Source of the DNA: Raphanus sativus | Lineage: Eukaryota > Streptophyta > Magnoliopsida > Brassicales > Brassicaceae | Direction: 5' to 3' | Length of the DNA: 64,000 bases | Assembly (NCBI RefSeq): GCF_000801105.2 | Contig: NC_079517.1 | Span: 23,380,973 to 23,444,972, forward strand | The notes under the pieces: model-generated | What the model was told of the DNA's origin: nothing | Databases searched by the model: none | Seen by the model: the letters and a program-made list of their open reading frames with translations, nothing else | Shown: in pieces, positions 41,268-53,055 of the stretch | How the letters are laid out: the number at the start of each line of letters is the position of its first letter | Position numbering within the stretch: the stretch's first letter is position 1 | Translations under genes and position numbers: made by a program

Positions 41268-44200
41268 CCGTTAGATCGAGGCCTAAGGCTTTTCAACCCT
41301 TACAACGACCTAACGTTGTGTTAGACCGGACTAGTCAAATATCAGAGTACTCATGAAGCGCATATAAAACAATTACTTTATTAACTCAAGGAAATATTCA
41401 TACATTGAATAATTCGAGACCGGTCCCGGCCTAACGCCAAAATCGAGTCAACTAAACGCAAATCAAAAATACCGTTTAACAAAAGGCAAGCAAATCTACA
41501 CCGGTGGTCCTAACGTCCAGCACCAAGCTATCCGATCGTCCTACTAAAGAAACCTGCAAAAAGGATAACGTAGATGGATGAGTAACCTAATGTTACTCAG
41601 CGAGCTGGCTACCTCTACCCCAACCTAGAACTAACCCAGACAACCAAAAATAACAATCAACACAGCCTTAGCAAGAAATCTAAACTAAAGCTACACAAAC
41701 TGTTACTGAGTTAGACATGGCCTCCTGCCATTGCCTAACTTCGAGTAACAGGATCATGCATGAAAAACAAGTCAACAACCAATCCCCTAGTTAACCATAT
41801 ATACGCCTGAGTTCAATACTCGTGTAGTGTTAGACATCTAGACTATACAAGTATCATCAATCGGTCGACCAACAATCAGAAAAGAACATGATCGGCAATG
41901 ATACCACATAGCTTTAATATCCACCACCCTTCACAAGCAATCCTTCAGACACATACATGCCAACATCAGGCCTACACTAACCAATACACACCAATCAACA
42001 ATCACAAACTACTATCTAATAAACCAGTTACTAAGTTAGACTTGGCCTCCTGCCAGGATCTAACTTCAAGTAACAGGAACCTGCAAGCAAATCAATCAAC
42101 CACAATCACAATAACCAGAAAAAGATACTATTACTACGACTCGATCTAATATGTAACACCGTATATCGATGCTACACTAACTCGAGGGTTCCATAACCCT
42201 CTATGACACTCTAATAAAACACAACACTCTAACCAATACTCTAACCCGGGAAATGGTGATTTCGTGTGCATCCCCAATATCGGCAACATCCTAACTTCCT
42301 ACCACAAAGGCCAGAAGAGAGGAACTTTCAACCGACCGCGGCCCACAGTCCTTCGGGTCACCGCGCGACAGTCCACAGTCCTTCGGGTCACTGTCACATT
42401 ACACCGTCGTGTAATCACTCAGCCCTAGGCCATGATCCCGTCTCTCTGAGTCTTCCCGATCCAGCGAATAAGGGGTTTCCTTAAACCCGCTAAATACGAG
42501 GCAGCGAGGAAACACTAATCAACCCTAAACAAGCCTAGTATGGGCGGGTTACGCACATACTGTCGGCACACACAAAATCCTATCCTAGACTCTCGACTCT
42601 ACGACACTAACAACTAGTACCAGTAATCTGGCCTATATGGCCTAAGACTACTAATACCATCTAAAATACTAAGCAACAAAATCAACAATAAACAATTCAA
42701 CCGGTTAGTCACTCCCTTACCAAGAGCTGACTAACCTCAATCAACAAGATTAAATAAACAAGCAATCATCTAATCTATCAAGCAACTACTCAATCAAACC
42801 GTTACCCAGATAGTTAAGCCTCCTGCTATGAAACTATCTTTAAAGATAACGGGAACCTGCACTCAACCAAATAACCAAGCAAGAATAGAAAACATGATGC
42901 ATCCTAGCCCTAGTCCTAGTCAGGTTATTAACTCAGTCTTAATTCCGTTCATCTCAGCTTAGCCAGTGCTAAACTGAGTCCAATTCAATAATAAAACCCT
43001 AAGGACTCTATCATGCAATAGTGTGATCTAATCTAATCTATATGCGACTCGGTCTAACCTAAATTCCAAGTGGAACTCAATCAATAAATAAAACTACCCT
43101 AAATTCCAAATGGAATTCAAACAAGCCAACTCACAGTGTTCTTTGCCGATAAGCAGCTGGTTGATCAGAGAGGACTTAGCCAAAACCCAACCTCGACATC
43201 TTGAATGGGCTGGACTGGATTGGACAGAACCTCTCCTGATTGGTCTGGACAGAACTCAACTCGAGCAGAACCTCCCCTAGCTGCTGGACGATTTCTTCGA
43301 ACTTTCGGCAGAGTATCGAGCTTCAAATCTTCGACTGAACTGAACCCATGGATCTGAACTGACCTTGGACAGCACTTCCACTTGATCACCAAAGAATATG
43401 ACTGACTTGGACGAATTGATTAGGACAGAGCCTTCCCTAGCTTCTGGATAATACTTCAGAACTTCTCGGCAGAGTTTCGGACCTTGAAAATGCTCTAGAA
43501 CTCTCAAAACAACTCAAAACCTCTTGCTTCTTTTTTCTACTTTCTCTCTCTCTCTCTCTAGCAACGTTTTGGAGTGATTTTTGTGTGTGGAGAATGAATG
43601 AAATGGGCAGGGGTCGTGGGGTTTATATAGGATACATCAGCGAATCAGGTTCAGGTTGGTGGCAGCCCGTGTGTCGCTTCGCATGCCTCCGGACGCATGC
43701 GTCACCGCACCTCGTGCTCCACATGTCTGATGGCATGACCAGAGTGTCCTGCAGGGTGACACCACACCTTCCACATGTCTGATCCACGTTCTGAACTCAT
43801 CCATTTCGACACCACAGCGCACACATGTCGATCTGCATGCTTCGATCGCAGGTTGCGCGGCACCTCGTGCTACGGTGTGTCAAGCTGCATGTCTTGGCTT
43901 CATGCACGCCTACACCTCCTCCTTTTGGTGACACTCAGCTGTTCAATGGATAGACATCACGTCCTGATCACTTAGATCAAGCTACCTCGAGCTTCTCGGT
44001 CCATTTGTGCGGTTTCGGTCCTTCCGGTGAATTTTCGACCCGCGATCAATCCTGAATATTTTTCCGCTCCCGTTCTGATGCTCTGAATACTTTTAATAAA
44101 CTCCATAGGAATCCTGATCTTGAATAAAAATATTTCCCGAGCCTCCGGCCTCCCTGAGAAATCCCGTAACACCGAAACTAGGGTTTTCGGCCAACTTCGG

Positions 44201-44716
44201 GTTTTCGGCCAACTTCGGGTTTTCCCGTCATGCTTGCTTCCCGTCATGCTTGATTCCCATCCTGCTTACTTCCCGTCCTGCTTCCGCCTTATAATGTCTC
44301 TGAAATAATATTCCGCTCATACGAAGTTTCGGGGAAAACTTAGTGGTTAAGTAACGTCGGCCTCAAAAACGTCGAGCTTCTAAACCGTCGTGCTTCCAAA
44401 AATGTGATGCTTCCAAAACGACCGTCTGATCAATCTAAGCCACTTCTAAAAATGGTAGAGCAGCTTATCTGACTCCTGGTTCACTCACGATCAATTCTTC
44501 GACCACGCCGTACTTTGAAACTTCTCGATCCATCGTTGTCACCCGCGATTCGACCACTGAGTTGATGCTCGACCAATCTTCTATTTTCTCTGAACCATGT
44601 TAAGTTTGAAATGATCAAAACTCAACATTCCTCCTCATCTTTTGATTCCCAAAAGCTTGGCTCCAAACTCTGACTTTGTCGATCTCGACCATTTTACCCC
44701 AAAGGGCGGGTTATCA
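41268..44716 (-). mobile_element. Chromo-3 long LTR, copy B
   Basis: This is an LTR of a second chromovirus family, about 3.45 kb long here, on the minus strand. It starts (minus) TGATAACCCGCCC at 44716 and lacks roughly its last 300 bp, being cut at 41268 (CCGTTAGATCGAGG). A minus-strand TATATAA lies at about 43622. A CT-rich microsatellite is at 43541-43560. A region with doubled CACAGTCCTTCGGGTCA is at 42345-42400. It aligns with copy C (49135-52368, plus) and copy A. No gene. Confidence 0.83.
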
Positions 44717-46955
44717 TAACACCCCCGAACCGTCCTAGACATAGGTCGAACCACCGGCCAACAATCAAACAAGAACATGACCGACGGAGCGACCAACGCT
44801 AAGGGTTGGAGATGAAAGGCCAACCGGCCAGCCAACAATCAAACAAGAACATGACTGACCGTCCAACCCAACACCATGGTCCGGAAGCGCTACGTGACGG
44901 GCTAGGGATGATCCGGTCAGAGTCACAAAATTTACTCCACGACTGAGACCAGTTCATCCACTCACTCGTCCCGCTAACTCAAGACATAAGGCTTTGCAAC
45001 CCGTATCAAGAGTTAACGTTATCCGTTAGATCGAGGCCTAAGGCTTTTCAACCCGTACAACGACCTAACGTTGTGTTAGACCGGACTAGTCAAATATCAG
45101 AGTACTCATGAAGCGCATATAAAACAATTACTTTATTGATTCAAAGAAATATTCATACATTGAATAATCCGAGACCGGTCCCGGCCTAACGCCAAAATCG
45201 AGTCCACTAACGCAAATACAAAATACCGTTTACAAAAGGCATGCAAATCTACACCGGCGGTCCTAACGTCCAGCACCAAGCTATCCGATCGTCCTACTAA
45301 AGAAACCTGCAAAAAGGACAACGGAGATGGATGAGTAACCTAATGTTACTCAGTGAGCTGGCTACCTCTACCCCAACCTAGAACTAACCCAGACAACCCA
45401 AAATAACAATCAATATAGCCTTAGCAAGAAATCTAAACTAAGGCTACACAAACTGTTACTGAGTTAGACATGGCCTCCTGCCATTGCCTAATTTCGAGTA
45501 ACAGGACCCTGCATGAAAAACAAGTCAACAACCAATCCCCTAGTTGACCATATATACGCCTGAGTTCAATACTCGTGTAGTGTTAGACATCTAGACTATA
45601 TAAGTATCATCAATCGGTCGACCAACAATCAGACAAGAACATGATCGGCCAACCAATGATACCACATAGCTTTTATATCCACCACCCTTCACAAGCAATC
45701 CTTCACAAGCAATCCTTCAGACACATACCTGCCAACATCAGGCCTACACTAACCAATACACACCAATCAACAATCACAAGCTACTATCTAATAAACAGTT
45801 ACTAAGTTAGACTTGGCCTCCTGCCATGATCTAATTTCAAGTAACAGGAACCTGCAAGCAAATCAATCAACCACAATCACAATAACAAGATACTAATACT
45901 ACGACTCAATCTAATAAGTAACAACGTATATCGGTGCTACACTAACTCGAGGGTTCCATAACCCTCTACGACACTCTAATAAAACACAACACTCTAACCA
46001 ATACTCTAACCCGGGAAATGGTGATTTCGTGTTCATCCCCAAAATCGGCAACATCCTAAATTCCTACCACAAAGGCCAGAAGAGAGGAACATTCAACCGA
46101 CCGCGGCCCACAGTCCTTCGGGTCACCGCTCGACAGCCCACAGTCCTTCGGGTCACTGTCAAATTACACCGTCGTGTAACAGTCAGCCATAGGCCATGAT
46201 CCCGTCTCTCTTAGTCATCCCGATCCAGCGAATAAAGGGTTTCCTTAAACCCGCTAAATACTAGGCAGCGAGGAAACACTAATCAACCCTAAACAAGCCT
46301 AGTATGTGCGGGTTACGCACATACTGTCGGCAACACACACACAAAACACTATCCTACACTCTAGACTCCACGACACTAACAACTAGTACCAGTAATCCGG
46401 CCTATATGGCCTAAGACTACTAATACCATCATCTAAAATACTAAACAACAATATCAACAATAAACAACTCAACCGGTTAGTTACTCCCTTACCAAGAGCT
46501 GACTAACCTCAATCAACAAGATTAAATAAACAAGCAATCAACTCAATCAAACCGTTACCCAGATAGTTCAGCCTCCTGCTGATAAACTATCTTTAAAGAT
46601 AACGGGAACCTGCACTCAACCAAATAACCAAGAAAGAATAGAAAACATGATGCACCCTAGTCCTAGTCCTAGTCAGGTTATTAACTCAGTCTTAATTCCG
46701 TTCATCTCATCTTAGCCCGTGCTAAGCCGAGTCCAATTCAATAATAAAACCCTAAGGACTCTACCATACAATAGCATTATCTATCTAATCTATATGCAGA
46801 CTCGATCTACCCTAAATTCCAAATGGAATTCAACAAAACCAACTCACAAAACTATCCTAAATTCCAAGTGGAATTCAAACAAGCTAACTCACAGAACTAT
46901 CCTCAATTCCAAGTGGAATTCAAACAAGCCAACTCACAGTGTTCTTTGCCGACAC
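44717..46955 (-). mobile_element. Chromo-3 long LTR, copy A
   Basis: This is the last 2.24 kb of the same LTR on the minus strand, ending (minus) CGGTTCGGGGGTGTTA directly before copy B's start. 44717-45021 is the end piece that copy B lacks; 45022-46950 parallels 41268-43140. The family's usual terminal CA of this LTR is missing at the joint. The 5' part was lost at about 46955, next to the inverted Chromo-2 LTR. Confidence 0.82.
46805..46945. repeat. Triplicated 50-bp unit in the Chromo-3 LTR
   Basis: Three units share CTAAATTCCAAxTGGAATTC and CAAACAAGCCAACTCACA. Each contains the inverted repeat ATTCCA/TGGAAT. Copy B has two units at 43058-43135. The frame 46719-46964 translates this repeat and is not a gene. 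Confidence 0.85.
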
Positions 46956-46959
46956 CCTC

Positions 46960-48521
46960 TGTAACACCCCCAAACCGTTTTTAGACATCGGTCAGCCAGT
47001 CAGGCAGTAAATAAAACATGCCCAAAAGACCTTCCTCTGCCCGGTCCGGAAATGTTACAACGGGTTAAGAATAGACTTTCCAAGTCACACAATAAGATTA
47101 AGTAACCCAGATTATCCATTCAAAACTCGTTTCCTCTAATCTTCGGTCTTAGGCTTTGCAACCCGTTCCGAGTCATAGAGTTGTGTTAGGTCGGACTAAC
47201 CTAATATCAGATTCGACACGTCTCGAATATAAAACATACTTTATATCATATATATATTATATTGAGTTCACAAGCCTAAAATATTATACATATGGTCCAT
47301 GGACGCAGCCGAAAGTAAAACATACATTCATATATCTTGAAACGAGTCTTTAGCAAAAGATGTCCAATCTACACCAGCTCCTACAATTCCGCGAGCGCTA
47401 TGGTCTTTACTACTGGTTACCTGCAAGAATGGTGAGGAGTGAGCGAACTAGTTTCACTCAGTGAGCCAGGGTTCCCAATCTAGCATATACAACTACCCGT
47501 TACCCCAAACCCAACTCCAAACACAAGCAAGACGGGTAGTTCAACAATTAATAAACAAAGCATTTAAGCAGTAAACAATAAATCAAGATGCATATATATA
47601 ATCCTAGGGCCCAACAGAATCATTCTTCCTCCATACAAGGGACACCGGCAATTCCTTCACTATTACACCACAAAGGCGTAGGCGCTCGGGAATCCGCCCG
47701 GTCACGGTCCTCAATCGGAATCGCCGTGCCCCGGTCCTCTATCGGACTCGCCGGGGGCTGTCACATCAACGTGTGACACTCGGCCTTGGTGATCAAGCCA
47801 AGTTAAACCGAGCCCACCACTTTCTGGACCACGACCGGCTTAGTGGTATCATTTGAGGAAGCAAAGATCTGCAACTACTAGAACCACTACGAGGTTCTAA
47901 CACAACAATACCAACACGAGGTACGTACATACCAACAATATATAATAAACACACAATTACAATAATCCGAGTGCTTAGACTAGTCTTGCTATCCACTTAG
48001 CACAAACATCGTCTCAAGCCCCAGAACCACAAACTGACACCTAGACCGGTCCGGCTTTCATAGCTTAGGAACCGTCTCCGATGTCAGGAACTTGTATTAA
48101 AAATTGTTAACAAACAATTAACCGTGACTCACAGTGATTAACCGATGTGGCTTGACTCTTAGATTCCGGAAGCTGACCAAACCCTTTTTATCCACTCCAA
48201 ATCTTCGTCTTAGTTCCGTATCGATAATCCCACGATCTTGCTTCTCTTGGTAACTCTCTAATATTATTTTTCTTATTTTTCTATCTCTCTTTTTCTTCCT
48301 TTTTCTTTTTATTTCTTTTCTCTTCTTGCTCACTTTTCTTCTCTTCTCTCCTGGTCACGTTGAGATGGTCTAGAAATGGAGGAGGTTGACCTTCCTTTTA
48401 TAGGCAACTTTGATGTGTAATATGGTGACAGTTGTCACACTCTCCATTTGGCCATATGACTAAGCTTTGGTCTTTATTCTCTTCATGCCACGTTCAGATC
48501 ATGACTATGCCTCAAGGCATA
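46960..48521 (-). mobile_element. Inverted Chromo-2-type LTR, truncated
   Basis: On the plus strand it starts TGTAACACCCCCAAACC, the reverse of the LTR end. It continues for 1562 bp and stops at about 48521, without the first 500 bp of the LTR. CCTC (46956-46959), reverse of GAGG, lies outside its end. It forms an inverted repeat with 39700-41263. It lacks the SINE present in Chromo-1. Confidence 0.88.
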
Positions 48522-49134
48522 TGGAAACCAAGAATGTTTTACTTGTGGAAAGGTTGGTCACATTGCTCGACATTGTAAGGAAGACCAAGTTGCATCGACC
48601 GAAGAACGTCCCCCACTTGCCCTACTAGAAAAGAATAGGATTTAGATCTTTAGTAAACCCTTAACCTTCAGGCCTATGAGGTAAGTAGGGGTTCTAACTT
48701 CCTTGTTTGAATGTGTATTGCCTGATTGGTTGTGATTGTTAAGAAATTGGTTTTAATTGCTGTTCTGTGCTTTTGCACGAGAACTTGTGGTTTCTGTTCT
48801 TGTTGTGTGTAGGAACGTTGTGGCAGGTAATGACCCCCGAAGACCAAACCCTTGAAGATTTTGAGTTCAGTCAGTGGTGTTCTGATTGTTGGATCTCTTT
48901 AGCTGATCTACCGATGACGCTTTGGAAAGATTGCGAGTTTTGTTGGGTGTATTTTTGGTTCCTAGGAGATATCTATCAAATGGAAATGATAGATATAGAA
49001 GATTTGATCATCACAAGAATCAAGATTGAAGAAGTGGCTGAGTACTAGTGTGGTATCTATCAAGAGGACAAGATAAAACCTTCCGCAAGCATTCAGAATT
49101 TGAGGACGAATTCTATTAAGGGGGGGGGGGAGAA
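48522..49134 (+). pseudogene. Chromo-3 internal remnant
   Basis: Only about 610 bp are left. A gag zinc knuckle (CFTCGKVGHIARHC, out of frame with the longest ORF) is near 48535-48580. A T-rich GT-AG interval is at 48681-48812, then a protease scrap with TPEDQTLEDF. After further jumps comes the end of pol and a polypurine tract with ten or more G (49119-49134). The 93-codon frame 48767-49048 spans several of these joins and is not a gene. Confidence 0.7.
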
Positions 49135-49766
49135 TGTAATAACCCTCCCGAAGCCAAGATCTGAAGCCAAGCTTTTGAGAATCAAATGAAGATGAGGAAT
49201 GTTGAGTTTTGATCATTTCAAACTCAACATGGTTCAGAGAAAATAGAAGATTGGTCGAGCATCAACTTGGTGGTCGAGCCGCGGGAGATAGAGATTGATC
49301 GAGAAGTTTTGAAGCATGAGATGGTCGAAGAATTGATCATGGGTGAACTAGGAGTCAAATAAGCTGCTCAACCATGTTTAGAAGAATGTTGGATTGATCA
49401 GACGAACGTTTTGGAAGCATCATATTTTTGGAAGCACGACGGTTTAGAAGCTCGACGTTTTTGAAGCTGACGTTACTTAACCACTAAGTTTTCCGCGAAA
49501 CTTCGTAAGAGCGGGAAATTATTTCAGAGACATCATAAGTCGGAAGCAGGACGGGAGTTAAGCAGGACGGTAAGCAAGCATGACGGGAAGCAAGTACGAC
49601 GGGAAAACCTGAAGTTGCCCGAAAACCCTAATTTCGGTATCGTGGATTTCTCGGGGAAGCCGGAGGCTCGGGAAATATTTTTACTCAAGACCAGAATTCC
49701 TTTGGAGATTATTAAAAATATTCAGCGCATCAGAACGGGCATAGAAAAAATATTCAAGATTGATCG

Positions 49767-49866
49767 NNNNNNNNNNNNNNNNNNNNNNNNNNNNNNNNNN
49801 NNNNNNNNNNNNNNNNNNNNNNNNNNNNNNNNNNNNNNNNNNNNNNNNNNNNNNNNNNNNNNNNNN
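49767..49866. other. Assembly gap (100 N)
   Basis: Exactly 100 unknown bases lie inside the long LTR. This round number is often used for gaps of unknown size. Translated frames across it are meaningless. Confidence 0.99.
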
Positions 49867-50279
49867 CGGGTTGAAAATTCACCGAAAAGGTCGATATCGG
49901 TCAAATGGACCGGATAGCTCGAGGTGGCTTCATCTAAGAGATAAGGACATGGTGTCAACTTCCTGGAGGGGTATGTGGCAAGGGAAGCACGAGGTGTTGA
50001 AGCCCAGGAGAGCACAGCATGCTGAGTGACACCCAGAAGCACGAGGTGCCGCGAAATCTGCGATCGGAGCATGATGAGCGGCATGTGAGCGCTGAGTGTC
50101 AATCTGGATGAGGTCAGGACGTGGATCAGAAATCTGGAGGGCGTGGTGTCACCTTGCATGACATCCTGGTCATGCCATCAGACATGTGGAGCACGAGGTG
50201 CCGCGACACATGCGTCCGGAGCCATGCGAAGCGACACACAGGGCGCCACACGTCTTCGATCTGATTGGTTGCTGTCTAC

Positions 50280-50287
50280 TATAAATA
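50280..50287 (+). promoter_or_regulatory. Chromo-3 LTR TATA box
   Basis: TATAAATA in CTGTCTACTATAAATACC, preceded by a CCAAT-like GATTGGTTG about 20 bp upstream. Copy B has TATATAA at the equivalent place. Confidence 0.6.
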
Positions 50288-51109
50288 CCTGACGACCCCA
50301 GCTCATTTCAAACCATCCTGCACACCTGAAACTCAGAGAAAACGTGAGAGAGAAAGCTAGAGAGAGAAAGTTCGAGTTTGATCATTTTTGAGTCTTTTTC
50401 GCCAGTTTTTTAGGGTTTCCGAGAGCAGTTACTCTGCGAGTTTTGAGTCAGCATCTACAGAAGCTCTGCTCAAGTGAAGATCAGATCAGTTCAAGATCAG
50501 TTCAGACAGAAGGCTACTTGTGGAGTTCAAGAAAGGGTTTTGGTCGAGCATTCGGGCAAGGGGTCAAAGCCACAACAAACCGAAAACTGTGAGTCATAGC
50601 AATTGTTTGTTAAGATGTTTTTATGCAGGTTCCCGTTATTTGGAAGTTGGATCATGGCAGGTGGCCATGTCTAAACTGAGTAACGGTTTGTTTAGTTAGT
50701 AGTAATGGTTAGGTTATTTGAGTTGATAGCATGCTTAGGTGTTGCTTGAGAATTGTAGTGGCATGCTAATCGTTAGGTTGCTTGGTTAGTTAGCAAATGC
50801 GCTTAGATGATATCGCTAGGTTGTGGATAGTTAGGATCTGGAATTGATTGATCGTTAGGTTGTTAGATTGCTTGCTTGCTTGGTTGTGTTGAGTGTTTTG
50901 CAGGGATTGAGATGATGTTGTTAGTACTTTGGAATTTAGGTCATATAGGCCAATTCCGAGTACATATTATTATGATTGAGTTAGTAGAGGATCTAGGCCA
51001 TATAGGCTGAATTCCCTATTAGCCTCGTACCAAGGGTCCTAAGCCATATAGGCTGGAATCCTGGTACTATTGGTATGATGTTGAGTTGTGTTGATAGCTT
51101 GCCTGATCA

Positions 51110-51395
51110 GCAATGCTACGCGGCAAGGAAAGTTACGTAAGCATGTCCCCACGCGGCTTGGCAGAGAGGTTGCATAAAGCATGCTCTATACGGGGAGGTT
51201 GCTAGAAAGCATGCTCCGTCATGTGGTATCCTTTGTGGGTATCACATGTTGGTTTGCGGCAAGGAAAGTTGCTAGAGTATGTACCTACGCGGCTGGGCAG
51301 AGAGGTTGCATAAAGCATGCTCTGTACGGAGAGGTTGCTAGAAAGCATGCTTCGTCGTGTGACACCTTATCGGGGTTACATGTCAGTTTCATTGG
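51110..51395. repeat. Tandem repeat of about 135-146 bp in the LTR
   Basis: Two units share GCGGCAAGGAAAGTT, GGCAGAGAGGTTGCATAAAG, CATGCTCTxTACGGxGAGG and GCTAGAAAGCATGCT. They lie between about 51118 and 51365. Within a unit, GAGGTTGC also occurs twice. The open frame at 51181 follows the repeat and is not a gene. Confidence 0.82.
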
Positions 51396-52368
51396 ATGTT
51401 CTAGCTCGCGTGCCTTTGTGGCTGTGAGTTAGGTGTTCCGTGGTTGAGAAAGTGAGAAGTACGGTTGTGATATTAAGTATAGCCATAGTGAGGCATTATT
51501 AAGTATAGCCATAGTGAGGCATATATTTATTGTTATGCTAACAGTGGATTATATTCCGCTGCTTATCTTATTTATGTTTGTTGTTCTTGTTGATTCACTC
51601 GGGTTTCCACGGGGGAAGTCTCGAGTGATGTTTATTTATTATTTATCGTTATTAGGTGAACTCCTCGTCTTAGATTGTTTGGGGTTGGGATGGCGAGGGG
51701 TTGTATTTGTTAGTTGGGGCTTTGGCTCACTGAGTAACATTAGGTTACTCATTAAACTCACCTTCAGTTTCAGGAAACCTTAGTGGGAGACCGGATAGCG
51801 TGGAAGCTGGACGTTAGTAGCACCGGAAATACTTTTGCCTTTCCTTTCATAAAACGGTATTAGTTTAAGTATTTTGACTCGATGTTGGCACTAGGCCTGG
51901 ATCCACATGTAATATTTTACTTGTAACAAATCTTTTACTATATTTAATAAAAGTAATGTTTTATATTCGTTACAATGGTTCTCTGATAATTGACTAGTCC
52001 GGTATAACACAACTTTATGTCGTGGTACGGGTTGAAAAGCCTTAGGCCTCGATCTAACGGAAAACGGTAACTCTTGATACGTGTTGCAAAGCCTTATGTC
52101 TAGAGTTGGCGGGACGAGTTAGTGGATGAGCTGGTCTAAGTTGCGGAGTAAAATTTGTGACTCTGCCCGGATTGTTCCTAACCCGTCATATAGCACTTTC
52201 GGACCATGGTGTTGGGTTGGACGGTCAGTCATGTTCTTGTTTGATTGTTGGCTGGCCGGTTGGCCTTTCATCTCCAATCCTTGGTGTTGGTCGCTCCGTC
52301 GGTCATGTTCTTGTTTGATTGTTGGCTGGTGGTTCGACCTATGTCTAGGACGGTTCGGGGGTGTTACA

Positions 52369-52517
52369 GTGGTGGTATTTCAAACTCAACATGGTTCAGA
52401 GAAAATAGAAGATTGGTCGAGCATCAACTTGGTGGTCGAGCTGCGGGAGATAAAGATTGATTGAGAAGTTTTGAAGCATGAGATGGTCGAAGAATTGATC
52501 GTGGGTGAACTAGGTGT
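52369..52517 (+). repeat. Out-of-place piece of the Chromo-3 LTR
   Basis: After GTGGTGGTAT the sequence switches to a copy of about 49224-49350 (CAAACTCAACATGGTTCAG onward). It then ends GGTGTTACA, next to unrelated DNA. It is a local rearrangement at the position where the internal domain of another element would begin. Confidence 0.72.
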
Positions 52518-52714
52518 TACAGGCTGGGAAGCTGGTCGATGGGTTAGATGGTCGATGGGTCGATCTTATCGGTTAAGATGGAGATCAGATGGGAAAATAA
52601 TGAAGATGCCGACTTGCTGTCCTTCTTAAGTCCAATCTATCCTGAAAACAAAGGGGAAAAACAATGAGTTTATGAGTAATAAAAATAAGAACAGAAACTA
52701 AAAGATAAAGAGAT

Positions 52715-52795
52715 GGGATGATGGATGAATAGATGTTTGATGATGGATGATGGATAGATGATGATGGATAGATGATGCTGGATAGTTGTGATTGA
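52715..52795. repeat. GATGGATA-type microsatellite
   Basis: Repeated GATGATGGATA, GATGGATAGATGAT and GATGATGCTGGATAG fill about 80 bp with a 4- and 3-bp mixed period. Confidence 0.8.
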
Positions 52796-53055
52796 CTCTC
52801 TCAATCCTTGGGTTTGATTGACTCTCTCAATCTATGATCTTCAAGGCTCCTGAATCACACAAAGAACCTATGGACCACGAATCAATAGGACAACAAAGAA
52901 TCACACTTTGAATCCTAAAGACAATTGGTTTATTCAAAGACAAACTTTGATAAAAACGAAACAAACTTTTATAAATTCTTAAGATCGAGGGTGACTACAA
53001 ATGAAGGACTAAGAGAGCTTATATAATGCTCAGAAAGAACTAAACAAAACGTTCA

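Larger units (their letters stand above)
49135..52368 (+). mobile_element. Chromo-3 3' LTR, copy C (contains assembly gap)
   Basis: It starts TGTAATAACCCTCCCG after the G-rich polypurine tract and ends GGGGGTGTTACA. The length is about 3.2 kb including 100 N, so the true length is not known. TATAAATA is at 50280-50287 with GATTGGTTG upstream. GTGGTGGTAT after the end looks like the start of a PBS. Homologous to copies A and B in reverse. No gene. Confidence 0.85.

Noticed and set aside
46719..46964. ORF with three similar peptide repeats
   Set aside because: It translates a 50-bp DNA repeat in a long LTR with no start context or conservation.
51181..51432. Cys-rich ORF of 83 codons
   Set aside because: It falls on a tandem repeat inside the Chromo-3 LTR and is absent from copies A and B.
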